Source of the DNA: Adenanthera pavonina
Taxonomy: Eukaryota; Streptophyta; Magnoliopsida; Fabales; Fabaceae
Direction of reading: 5' to 3'
Assembly: GCA_026686845.1 (NCBI GenBank)
Contig: JAIVEN010000012.1
Location: forward strand, 8,496,501-8,560,500
Length of the DNA stretch: 64,000 nucleotides
Shown: piece after piece, positions 53,996-64,000 of the stretch
How the letters are laid out: each line of letters begins with the position of its first letter
Position numbering within the stretch: position 1 is the first letter of the stretch
Made by a program: the position numbers and the translations under genes
The notes under the pieces: generated by a model
Seen by the model: the letters and a program-made list of their open reading frames with translations, nothing else
Told to the model about the DNA's origin: nothing
Databases searched by the model: none

Positions 53996-54140
53996 GGAAA
54001 AAGATAAATAAAGACCCCATAAAAGAATATTCACCACAAAGAACCCCTACTTAGCATGCCCAAGTGAGCTTCTTACCATGTCCAAGTAGGGGTTCTTTGT
54101 GGGGAATATTTTTTTTACAGGATCCTTACTTGTCTTTTTT
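53996..54140. repeat. Foldback (MITE-like hairpin)
   Basis: 'ccacaaagaacccctactt' at 54034-54052 is the exact complement of 'aagtaggggttctttgtgg' at 54084-54102. The arms extend imperfectly outward through 'agaatattc' / 'gaatatttt' and 'aataaagacccc' / 'gatccttacttgtc', giving a stem of roughly 50 bp around a short centre. It is either a foldback MITE or an inverted duplication. Confidence 0.75.
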
Positions 54141-54141
54141 T

Positions 54142-56341
54142 CTTTTCTTAAACAAACACTTTTGTCAATATCATGTATATATTTGGCTATTTTTTGTTTA
54201 TGTATTTTTTATTTTTGAAAAGTGTGGTTTAACTTTACTTCCAAATTCTTACAAGATAAATTATCTGTCTAAGAAATATCTAAATTACATAATTTTTCTT
54301 CTATTTTAAAATTAGATACTTCCTTCTACAGTTATCCAACAAAAAAATATATTACAATTACACTTGCGTTAATCAAAATATTGCTACACATATTATTTGC
54401 ATAATATAAAAGTGTTAAATATATATATATATATATATATTGAAAGCTAAAAAATAAACTGTGATTTAGAATCAAACAATTATAAACTTCTTAGCAAAAA
54501 AAAAATTATAAACTTATATGAAAGCGAACTGAAATAGAGAGACACAATGGACCACTAAATATATATGAGATATGTTGGCAAAATTTCTCCAAGTTTTGCA
54601 TAGAAAATAATCTAAAATTAGTTTGATCCTGTTTAAGAAAATGAGTAAGATTTTCTTATAAACGATATTATTTTCCCCATCAAACTGCATCCATATATCC
54701 ATATGGTGTCCGTGCTTCCATGTGAACCCTACTTAAAGCGACGTTTATGAAGTTCTTTATTGTTGACTGTAAAATTCTCTAAAAATGTCTCGTATCCATC
54801 CCCCACATGTTCTTTATCCTTATCTTCATGACATCGTATTCCCTTGGATTTTGTTTCTCCTGAAATAATCACATTCCCATTCATTACAAAATATAATGCG
54901 TATGGCTAAATTAAGATATCTGTACCCAACGGCCAACGCTGAGTAAGACACAATTTAATATTACATAAGAGATGGGAGTTAATTTTAAGATGGGGCACTG
55001 GGTTCTTAAATCTATTTTATCATTTGGAGAGGATTTATAATCAGCGTATTTTATATTTTATAATTATTTATGTCATAATTAGGCAACATATGTGTTCTGA
55101 TAATATTACTCAAGAGAATTTAATCATAGATGTTTGATAACTGGATTTTGATCCCGTGCTCCATTCCCCCAATTTGTTCAGGTGTGAAAAAAGTTACAAC
55201 ATTTATCTTTTACATTTTTATTGAGTATATGACAAATTCTTCTCTCCCCGATACATAATACTTAAGCAACTGAGAAAACGGGGGCACTGCTTAGAATCCA
55301 AATATGTGATAAATCATTTGTCAAAAATTTTATATTAAATTATTTTGTCTTCATTAATTAGATGACTTGGAAGACTTGCATATATATATGTATATATATT
55401 TATATATCTTCTTTTGGGTATCAATTTTATAACACAATACATGAGCCTATGACCCTTCTAGAAATATCGCCTTAACTAATTGTGGAAGGAGTTTATTTAT
55501 GTTGATGGATGCATGGCGTCTCCAAGTGCCATATCATATATCAACTATATTAGCTTCTAATATTTGCTATAGATGCATTGATGCAAATGTACGGTAATGA
55601 AAAATTATTATTTTAATTATGAAAGTGTTGGCTCCTTTATGAAATCTAGCTAGTTGCGCTTCAAGGCAAATGAACACTTTAGATCTTCTTAAAACTAGAC
55701 AGTTACGTTCTGTAACATCATGCTCCTGGAAGATGAACAACATGAAAGAAAAATAGACTTTATTAAGAGATTTTTTTTTACCAGATTTATTGAAAGATTA
55801 AACATGGCAGATAGTCCTTATTAATTTCTACACAGTCACATATAATATATACATCAAGTTGTCTCAGAATGATTTGATCAACTGACTTACCTGCAACTAG
55901 TCAAAAGTTTTATATTAAATTATTCTGTCTGCATTAAATTATGAAAATCGGACGACGAAATGGGAAATTTTGTGATAAGATAGTTTTGACATATGGCCAC
56001 TATAATATGTGATTTGTTGGCAATATTTCTTCAAGTTTAGCAAATAGAAGATATCCGAAAGTTTGATTCTGTTAAAAGGCTTAAAAATGTAGACAATAAG
56101 AAAATATGTTTGACTAATTAGTACTTTTTTTTTTTTTTTAAGTCCCACCTCACTTGAGAATTTTGAGAAAATGACGAACAGTTCACCATGTGAAGAACCT
56201 CATTCTTAGATGCCTTGAGCTACCTAGCCCCGCATTCTCTCTTAACCTTTTGCATTGGAAGTGGCACTGAATAAATCTTTTGACCGATTCCGAGAAAGCA
56301 CCTTCGTTTTCTTGCCCCTTTTCTGGCTTGTGACTGATAAA
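54142..56341. other. AT-rich intergenic, no gene seen
   Basis: Includes an (AT)n run at 54419-54440. No coding or RNA feature recognised. Confidence 0.4.
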
Positions 56342-56343
56342 TA

Positions 56344-56627
56344 TTCCCTCCCTTAAATATAAGAGATAATTGGGAGAGTTTTCATATTTTAAAATATAAG
56401 AGGCATATGGAATTTGTCTAGTGTATTTAATGACATTTTCCTAAAATATCTTTCAATAAGATAGTATATTTTTAATATAATTTATTTATATTAATTGCAT
56501 AATAAAAAAATTATTAATATTAAATAAAAATATTTTTAAAAATTATTTTATATTTCAAATAAATTTATTATTTTTTTTTATTTGTATAATTTTATTTTTT
56601 ATTTTTTATATTAAGGAATGAAGGGAG
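56344..56627. mobile_element. Stowaway-like MITE, about 284 bp
   Basis: The ends TTCCCTCCCTTAAATATAAG and, on the other strand, CTCCCTTCATTCCTTAATAT form an imperfect terminal inverted repeat of the CTCCCTCC type. TA dinucleotides flank both sides (56342-56343, 56628-56629). The interior is extremely AT-rich and noncoding. Confidence 0.7.
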
Positions 56628-56679
56628 TATTCTTTACCCAACAAACACCAAAGGGTACTTATCTACACTACCTTTTCAG

Positions 56680-56793
56680 CCAATGGAATTTCAGCCATCA
56701 GATCATTAAAGCTGTAGCAGACAAAGAGGGTTCACGAGAGGGGGAGGCGGGGCGAGAGCTAAAGAGTAAAGCTGCCTTTGTCATGACAATGCC
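56680..56793 (+). repeat. Direct duplication, copy 1 (MITE empty site)
   Basis: 'aatggaatttcagccatcag', 'agggttcacga' and 'taaagctgcctttgtcatga' recur in order at about 59494-59635 and 60204-60225. This copy has the intact 'gagtaaagctg' target that is split by a MITE in the other copy. Confidence 0.75.
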
Positions 56794-57278
56794 TTTGTCT
56801 AGTATATCTCTTTTCGATTTCTGCATCAACATAAATCGTAAAAGTATGGCAAAAACAAATAGATCACAAAATACCGAAAAAAGACAAGAGATTAGCAGAA
56901 GCGACCAATCTCTCAGACAAGAATAGTGCTCTCTCCGGTTTTGAACTTGAAAATTTAAGTTGGAATAAAATAAAATTTATAAAAATAGAATTTTAATAAA
57001 AATAAATTTATTATAATATAATTTATATTTAGATATTTTTTATTTTAAAAATAAGTTTAACAAAATAATTATGAGATAAAAGTACATTTACAAATTAAAA
57101 ACTAATTTTTTTAGTTTGTTGGTTAAAAATATATTTAGAGATAAAAAAAAATTTATAGGATAATATTTTAAAATAAGTTAAACATAAGACTAATTCAAAA
57201 TATGCTTGTAAACGGATTTTTATCAAACCCACAAATTTTCCAAACATGACCGAAGAAGGCAAAAGTATGACTTGCAAT

Positions 57279-57585
57279 AGAACCTTTCCTTGACATCCCC
57301 TAAGTATTCAAGGAATATTAGTCCATTTTTCCTTTCTTGATTCGTCTGCTTTCGCTCTCTGGACAATGAAGATGTGGTGAGGAGGAATGCTTCTTCTTGA
57401 CCTAATCTCAGCTAATATATAATCTACCATGATGTAGATTTTTCAATTTTTAAAAAAGTAAAACAAAAGTGTAAGCCTAAGTTTTTAAAGATATATATAT
57501 ATTAATGAAAGTAAGAAAGTAAAGTTTTGTGGTTTTTATCAATACAAAGTGGAAAGTGATGGAGCGATTTGAATCCGCAAAGCTG
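57279..57585 (+). repeat. Inverted duplication, left arm
   Basis: 'agaacctttccttgacatc', 'gacctaatctcagctaatat', 'gtaagcctaagtttttaaag' and 'gaaagtaagaaagtaa' recur as reverse complement at 62072-62411 in matching order. Identity is moderate, with indels. Confidence 0.8.
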
Positions 57586-57927
57586 TTGGTAAAAAAAGAA
57601 GAACAAGAAGAAACCATCGAAGGATTGGATCAATTGCCATGAATCATTCCAACTTAATCATAGGCCTTGCATTTGAGACGTGAAAATGCAGCAGCGTTGA
57701 GTGATAGGGATGTTTATCCTTGTAGTGCATGTCAAGCCTCGAATCTGGATTAATCTGGGCTACGTTGAAGTCCTTATAACTCGAGTGAGGCAAGTTCCAT
57801 GATACCGGTTATAAGACAGGCTTCAAAATATTGAGTGTATATGCGAAAGAAGAAGAAGAAGAAGATGAACACGCAAAGCGTACTGTATCCATAGTAAGGT
57901 ATGACCCGTGTGCATACGAGAAACTAA

Positions 57928-58320
57928 GTGTCTGTTTGGTTCTCCTTTTGTAAGAAGAAACTATAATTTTTAACCATGATTTTTCTAAAAGATGTGTTTG
58001 GTCAAACACAATCCAAACACAAACTGAATTTTTAAAAAATAAAAAGTGGATTAAATTGTGATTTTAGAAAAGATTGGGAAAGTTACTTTTCCTTTAACAA
58101 AACATGGGTTTTGAAAAAGGAAAAATAAATTTACTCAATATTATATATCTAAAAGTACCTTTAACCCTTATTATCCAAACAATTTTTTTGTCAAACTTAC
58201 TTTTACAAAAAGAATATATAAACATAACAATTTATAACAAAATTAATTTATCTAAACTTTATTTTCACAAATTTTATCTATCTTAACTTCATTTTATAAA
58301 ATGAAAAATCAAACAGACCC
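57928..58320. mobile_element. Tourist/Harbinger-like MITE, about 393 bp
   Basis: The left end GTGTCTGTTTGGTTCTCC and the right end (other strand) GGGTCTGTTTGATTTTTC form a terminal inverted repeat of the GGGYCTGTTTGG type common to plant Tourist MITEs. TAA precedes the left end, but no matching TAA follows the right end. The interior is AT-rich and noncoding. Confidence 0.6.
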
Positions 58321-59490
58321 CTCACATGGGTTAGCCTTAAATGAGGGAGAAAGAGTGATGAAGGAAAGAAGTACACTCATTTAAAAACATTTTTCTGTTA
58401 TCTAAATTTTTAAATAAACTATTTTACTGCAATCACGCTCTTCCGTTCAACCAATGTACTGTAATGGAGGTGAGGCATTGAATTAGGCATGAAATGATGG
58501 TTCAATAAAAGGAAATAAAAGTGGCTGAGGGCGAATAAGTTCTTAACATGAATTTTTTGCCTTTGAAAGTGCCTCTCTTCAATAATTGTGGGCCCCCCGG
58601 GGGGGTGGATTGTGGGGTGGGGGTGTTTGCTCAGTGTTCATTTTTTTTTGGAAGAAGACTCTGTGTTCATTTTAACCCAACTAGATGCCATTAGTGTAAA
58701 GTCAAATCAGTTCCTTTATTTTAATTTGATAAATCTCCATTTTAATAAATATATGTGTGTGAATATATATTTGGAAAACATGTTTACGTGTGAAAATATA
58801 TTTCCTTATTTTATATTTTTTTATTTTATCATAAATATAAGATCTTTTTAGAATATCATATCATATTTATTATATATTATAAAGATATTATTATTTTTTA
58901 AAAAATTAATATAACTAATTAATTTTAACTTTTATTTTTAATTTATGTGATTCACTTAAAGTTTTTTGTCTCACTGCTACCACAAAGTATATTATATTCC
59001 TGGAGTCTCAACTTGATACTTTTGATTAAAAGGTAACCTCTGCCAATTGAGTAAGTGCTTCATGGTTTAAAAAAATTATATCAAGGACTAGATGAGTAAA
59101 ATGTTTCTACACATGTTACTTGGCCTGCCCCATAACTTACATAATCCCCATGGAAAATTCCCTACACTTGACTAAAGTTTGAATTTGATTAATAAATGGA
59201 ATAGCAATCATAGGGACTAATATAAAGTATATTGAACTGATCGGCCAGAAAAAAGAAGTACATTGACCTGATCTAATATTAACTTCACTTTAAACTAAGG
59301 AGATGATAAATTGAAGAAACAATACACACACAAATATGTATTGCCTAAATTCACTTTTTTGAAATTGAAAGCATATGAACATGGAGATTGTGATTGATTT
59401 CTAAGGAAATTTCTCATTCCTTCATTTAGTTTTCAAGATATATGGAATATAAGTTATTAGATGAAATTCTACACTATCTTCATGCTGAGT
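58321..59490. other. AT-rich intergenic, no gene seen
   Basis: Includes a G-run-rich patch at about 58590-58625. No feature recognised. Confidence 0.4.
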
Positions 59491-59493
59491 TCC

Positions 59494-60225
59494 CAGTGGA
59501 ATTTCAGCCATCAGATGAAATCCTCAATCACATCATGTGATTCCCGTATCTTAAAAAAAGTAAGCATCGCTCATCAGAATTTCCTCACAGACCGAGGAGT
59601 AGCAGACAAGGAGGGTTCACGAAAGCTGAAGAGAAGGGTGGTTTGGATTTTAATTGGTTAAAAATGAATTTTGACAGTATTGATTTTGTAATGTAATTAT
59701 GATAAAAATTGATTTAAAATTAACATATTTATGTTTGGATGATTTATTTAAAAATTAGTTTTGATAAAACTCATAATTTTTCTCTAAATTGAGTTTAAAC
59801 TCTATCCCATAATTAATTTAATTTACTTGAACTAAAATCTAATATATATTTATTTAATTGAGAACATAATATATCTTATGTAATATTTTCTTACATGTTA
59901 TAATCTATAAAGAATAAAATTTTAAAGATATATTTTAATCATTAGAAAGGAAAAATTTTATAAAAATTTTATTTTTCTAATTTTTTTTATTTTTATTAAT
60001 CTATTTTTATCTAACTTTATAATAAATACAAGTAAAAATAAAGAAGTAGAATGGAGCAGCAGGAAATGATCTCCTTCAAATGAAACGTGCTTTTGAGCCC
60101 AAAATATTCTCTAGAATTAAAAGTAATATTAAATATGTATAAAATATATCAAACTCTATTTTTAGCATGAACTTTAATTTTAAAAGTAGTACCAAACTGA
60201 GCCTAAAGCTGTCTTTGTCATGAAA
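59494..60225 (+). repeat. Direct duplication, copy 2, split by a MITE
   Basis: Second copy of 56680-56793 with extra sequence between the shared blocks and the MITE at 59636-60203. Confidence 0.7.
59636..60203. mobile_element. Tourist-like MITE, 568 bp, with empty site in window
   Basis: Ends GGGTGGTTTGGATTTT and, on the other strand, GGCTCAGTTTGGTACTAC. TAA follows at 60204-60206, and GAA (one mismatch from TAA) precedes. The homologous sequence at 56764-56774 is uninterrupted with a single TAA, which defines both boundaries and the 3-bp target. Confidence 0.75.
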
Positions 60226-62071
60226 TGCCTAGAAAAGCTTGAAGAAGATATCAAGAAGATGAGAACTTTTTGAGGAAGCCTCCTTTATCAATTTAATAAG
60301 TAGGGTTCTTCGGTGAAGTATAGCCTTGCGTGCGTACAAGAAGCTCAGACTTCACATGGAGACAGAGACAGTGTGATGGATGTATGGAGGAAGTTTGATA
60401 AACAGGAAAATAATGATAGGAAGAAATTAGGGTGGCTTCCCACCAAATAAAAAAAAAATTAGGGTGTTGGTGCCGGATATATCCCTACTTCCATTTACTA
60501 CTTCTTAAATTTGATTTTTTTAACAATTGTATGTTTATATATTTTAAAAGAAAATGACAGAAAAATATCAAGGTGTATTTATATATGATAAATATTTTAA
60601 AGTTTTTGTCTTACTTTGAAATTTTATATTATATTATATGTAATTGGGAGAACCGAAATTCTCATGGGAAGGTGGAGCTTCGTAAACCTTACATTGGGAA
60701 GGTGAGTGTGTGGATAGATTAAAATAAGTATAGGGATAAAAAGATATCCTTCTTTATTATTTTTTTTATTGATATTTTTTATGGGTAAAAATAACTAGAT
60801 TAATATATAAGAAGTCTCATGTAAATAAAGTCAAGAGAAGAAAGATGGATAGAGTTTATAAAAATAAAAAATTTGCTACCTTTCCATTGTGGAATTTAAA
60901 TATAAGAGCTATAAGATAAATATATATTAATAATATATTTAGTGAATAAAAGTTTAAAATTTAATTTTTTTAAAAGAAATTAAAGTTGATATTTATTTTT
61001 ATTTTATATTTTAATAGGTATTTTGATATGCTTTATATCAAGTTAAACTCTTAAAAGACTTAAACTTAAGTCTAAAATAAAATTTTATATAGAGTAATAA
61101 ATCAATATTAGGATTTAGATTTAGAATACAGGCTTAACTTATTTAAGTAAACTCTAATCCCACCTATTTTCATACTAACTAATTAGCATATTTTGAACAA
61201 ATCACGTATTTTTTTGGAAAACATTAATTCAAGGTTATATGTGTGTGTGTGTGTGTGAGTATAAACACTAAAAAAGTTTAAGCTCATAATTCCTTCAACA
61301 ACAAAAAAAAGTTGAAGCTCATAATTATGACTGCAAAGTTTCGTAGATTTTGCAGTTTTCACATAGGTTGTGCACGCAAGACAATAAGCTTGCAGGAACT
61401 TTCCTCAAAATATTTTGATTTTTTGTCGTTAAATATTCATATAAAAATAATTCATCTGAATATATTTTATTTTATTAAAATTATAAATAAAAATATTTTA
61501 ACATAAATAATTTTTTAATAAAATTAATTATATTAAAACTAATTCTACAAAATTAACTATACTTGGAATCCATTAGTTAAAATTTAATATTCCAAAGACA
61601 CTAGTTAGTAAATTGGCCATCAATACTAATACGTACAATGAAAACGACTGACCGCCTATAAAAAAAGGAAGGAGGAGATGTGCGGGGACAGAGGTGTCCA
61701 CAGAAATAAAGCGGTAAACCAGAAAAAGATTGAAGGGAGGCTTTAGGGAAAAGACAGAGAAGAGGAAGGGCGTTAGAGGGAGAAAATTAGAGGAGAAGAT
61801 CTTCACCCTCTTTGATGATGTCGTTCATAGTTTCTCTCAACCTTTGACTCTGCTTCAAGTTCTGTTTCGGATTGCCGTTTCTCTCAACCTCTTGATCTCT
61901 TCCCCCACTGAGAAAATCTTCTTTTCTTTTCCCATTGCAATCCAACTCAGACATGAAATAACTTCATCTCTCTGTCTCTCTCTTACTTCCGTACAGTGAT
62001 GATCTATATGCGTTTGTATGGTTTAAAGGGTTCAACCAAATGTGAAGAAAATTTTTCTTTATTTTACAGTA
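60226..62071. other. AT-rich intergenic; promoter-like patch near 61650
   Basis: Contains a (TG)n microsatellite at 61240-61257. At about 61655, 'cctataaaaaaagg' precedes a purine-rich then CT-rich, leader-like stretch (61670-61990). This could be a gene start, but no coding sequence follows that I can recognise. Confidence 0.35.
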
Positions 62072-62411
62072 GGCTTTGCGTGTCCTTTCCAAAGCGCTTC
62101 GTCACTATCCACTTTCCATAGATATAAACCACAGAAAATTACTTTCTTACTTTCATACAATTAATATTCAAGCCAATCTCTAAAAACTTAGGCTTACCTT
62201 TTTATTTTTAAACTTAGGCTTACCTTTTTATTTTTACTTTTTATAAACTGAAAAGTTGAAAAACCTACATCATGGTAGAATATATATTTGCTGAGATTAG
62301 GTCAGGATGAAGCATTTCTCCTCACCACACCTTCATTGTCCAGAGAAGGAAATCAGAAAAGCAAGTGGGATTCTTTGAATACTCAAGGAGATGCCAAGGA
62401 AAGGTTCTGAT
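62072..62411 (-). repeat. Inverted duplication, right arm
   Basis: Reverse complement of 57279-57585. It contains a small local repeat of 'aaacttaggcttacctttt' (two copies at about 62184-62235). Confidence 0.8.
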
Positions 62412-64000
62412 GCAAATCCTTGTTTTGCCTTAGAGATGGGTACTTCTGCTGATTCCTGCACATCTGTTGCATTATATTCTGTGAATTTATTTATTTTTAG
62501 TTTCTTTCCTTTTGAGATCTGTTCTACAGTTTAACTTGCTAAATTCGCACGATCTATATGAGTCCAGAAATCGATGAGTTAAATCGAAAATGTATGATTC
62601 ATTATTTTGTGAAATTTTGAAGATCGTTCAGAGTTTTCTCTGAATAAATTTGTATTATCTATAATACGGGTCCCTTGAAGTAAACATATAATCTGGAGAA
62701 GGTAGCAGCAAACTCCTAATGTCTTCGTATAAATTATACTGCCTTCGAATAGTAACTGCTGCTCTCTAAAAATTATGCTGATGGGCTATTATGTGGTTTT
62801 AGGTGATGCAAAGATCAACGTCCATTCGATTGTGATTTTCTTGATTAAAACGTATGTAATTTATTTTTTTATATATTATCATATTTTCCAGTCATTCAAT
62901 GAAATTTGAATGGCTTCTTTTATCCTGATGCGCCCAAAAAAAAAATATAATATCAATATGCTACGACTTTAATAATATTTATTGAAATACTGCAAATTTT
63001 AGTGCTTATTTGGTTTGTCTTTTTGTAAAAGTACTTTTAGAATAATTATAGTTTATAAAAATGAAGTTTGAATAAAAGTAAAAAAATTTATTGAAAAGCT
63101 GTTTGGATGAAAAAGAAGAAAATAATGATTAGAAAGTATAGTTTAATTCACAAAATAGTCACGTTTTCTTTACTTTTAATCTTCCAAAATTTTTGAAAAC
63201 ATTGCTTTGTATTGGTCAGTTTTGTGCAAATTAACCGACACAATACGACTTTTTATTATAATTTAAAAAGAAAATTGAAAATTTGTCACTGACAGATGTC
63301 AGTTGCTGCTGGACACCAGCTGATAGCTGTCTATTAGAATTTGTCAGACTCTTAATAATGTTTGAGCTCTAAGACTTTTACTCTCCTAGAGTTCATCATA
63401 CTTTCAGCGATTTAGGTAACAAATTTGAAGAATATTGATATATAAATCATGGAAGTAGCTGCAATTCAAGACTAAGTGCGTATAGAAAAGGAAATGGCAT
63501 GGTTTGAAAAGCCACCGAATATGTGGGGTTTCATACATATTTAGTCACATCATTAATACAAAATCATCCTAAGTTGGATGCTATGGTTATCTCATATTCT
63601 AAAGGGGTGAATGTTATACTTTCTCAAATAATTAAGCAAATGTAATTGATGTTTGGGTACAATATGTCATATGGGAGAGGATGAAATGTGAAGTAATTAA
63701 TACTTGTTATTGTTTTTGGTAATTGGGAGAGTTCATACTTATTATTATCTAGGTGGTTAGCTACTGTCCAGCTTTTCATGTCTGGGTCATACATTAAAAT
63801 TTCAAGTAAGCTATGTTCACAAACCAATTTTAAAGGGCACTTAGCCAAAATGTTTGAATGTGTTTTTTTGGGTGTTCAAATTATGTATTAATGTATTTGA
63901 TCACCTAAAACCCACCATTTAGGTTGATGAAATTTTGATGAAACTTTCCTAAATGGAAAGTATAAAGGCACACTTCTTATGGACATAACACATGATGGTG
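62412..64000. other. AT-rich intergenic to window end, no gene recognised
   Basis: 'ctttttgtaaaagtactttt' near 63020 resembles Tourist-type MITE interiors. A minus-strand open stretch at about 63650-63860 reads SLLEILMYDPDMKSWT, which has a kelch-like YDPxxxxW look but lacks an ATG and neighbours. Nothing firm can be called. Confidence 0.35.

Noticed and set aside
61730..61999. 89-codon frame near 61730 as a gene
   Set aside because: It has no ATG start and no domain; it may only be leader-like sequence downstream of a TATA-like element.

Overview
This window is plant nuclear DNA, most likely from a eudicot. The species was not identified. It is AT-rich and intron-poor, and it is dominated by plant transposable elements: a Tekay/Del-type Ty3/gypsy chromovirus, a SIRE-like Ty1/copia element, a Cassandra-type TRIM carrying 5S rRNA-like sequence, RTE-type LINEs, CACTA-like DNA elements and small MITEs. 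No intact host gene was recognised. The only long intact reading frames are in the copia element: gag, most of pol, and a 726-codon extra ORF.

Layout. Positions 1-671 are AT-rich and end in a CACTA-like terminus. Positions 680-4125 are copy 1 of a duplicated locus: a promoter-like region, an LRR-like scrap, then a minus-strand LTR fragment. Positions 4126-9939 hold a decayed Tekay-like element with an 851-bp Cassandra TRIM (5992-6842) inserted after the protease, flanked by a perfect GAAAA duplication. The gypsy 3' LTR starts at 9940 and is split at 10884 by a 12.2-kb copia element (10885-23055) with two 1862-bp LTRs and a perfect TCCTA duplication. More LTR sequence of the gypsy family follows to 25843. 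A plant-mobile-domain pseudogene lies at 26095-27330. A short CACTA-like element holding a 133-codon ORF is at 28669-29979.

Copy 2 of the duplicated locus begins at 30378. It is broken by a plus-strand RTE LINE (31830-33400) and by about 13.3 kb of nested material (33714-47019) whose ends look like a decayed CACTA element. That material contains a minus-strand RTE LINE, a minus-strand Tekay-type LTR split by a different 3.5-kb LTR, and a 5'-truncated relative of the copia element. Copy 2 resumes at 47022-47542, and a third short copy lies at 48645-48745. Two more minus-strand LTRs of the gypsy family fill 49190-53504. Positions 53698-64000 are AT-rich intergenic DNA with a foldback, MITEs, and direct and inverted duplications.

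The most distinctive signal is an array of about 34-bp hairpin-like modules in the copia LTRs. Two CpG-containing half-sites are held about 22 nt apart in most modules. A second array, mostly in the opposite orientation, sits just upstream of the extra ORF, next to sequence resembling the LTR promoter region. An older copy at 42836-46593 has lost most of the CpGs but kept about the same spacing. This may be a regulatory architecture in which the extra ORF has its own LTR-derived promoter. All coordinates and comparisons were read by eye, so boundaries of old elements are approximate.
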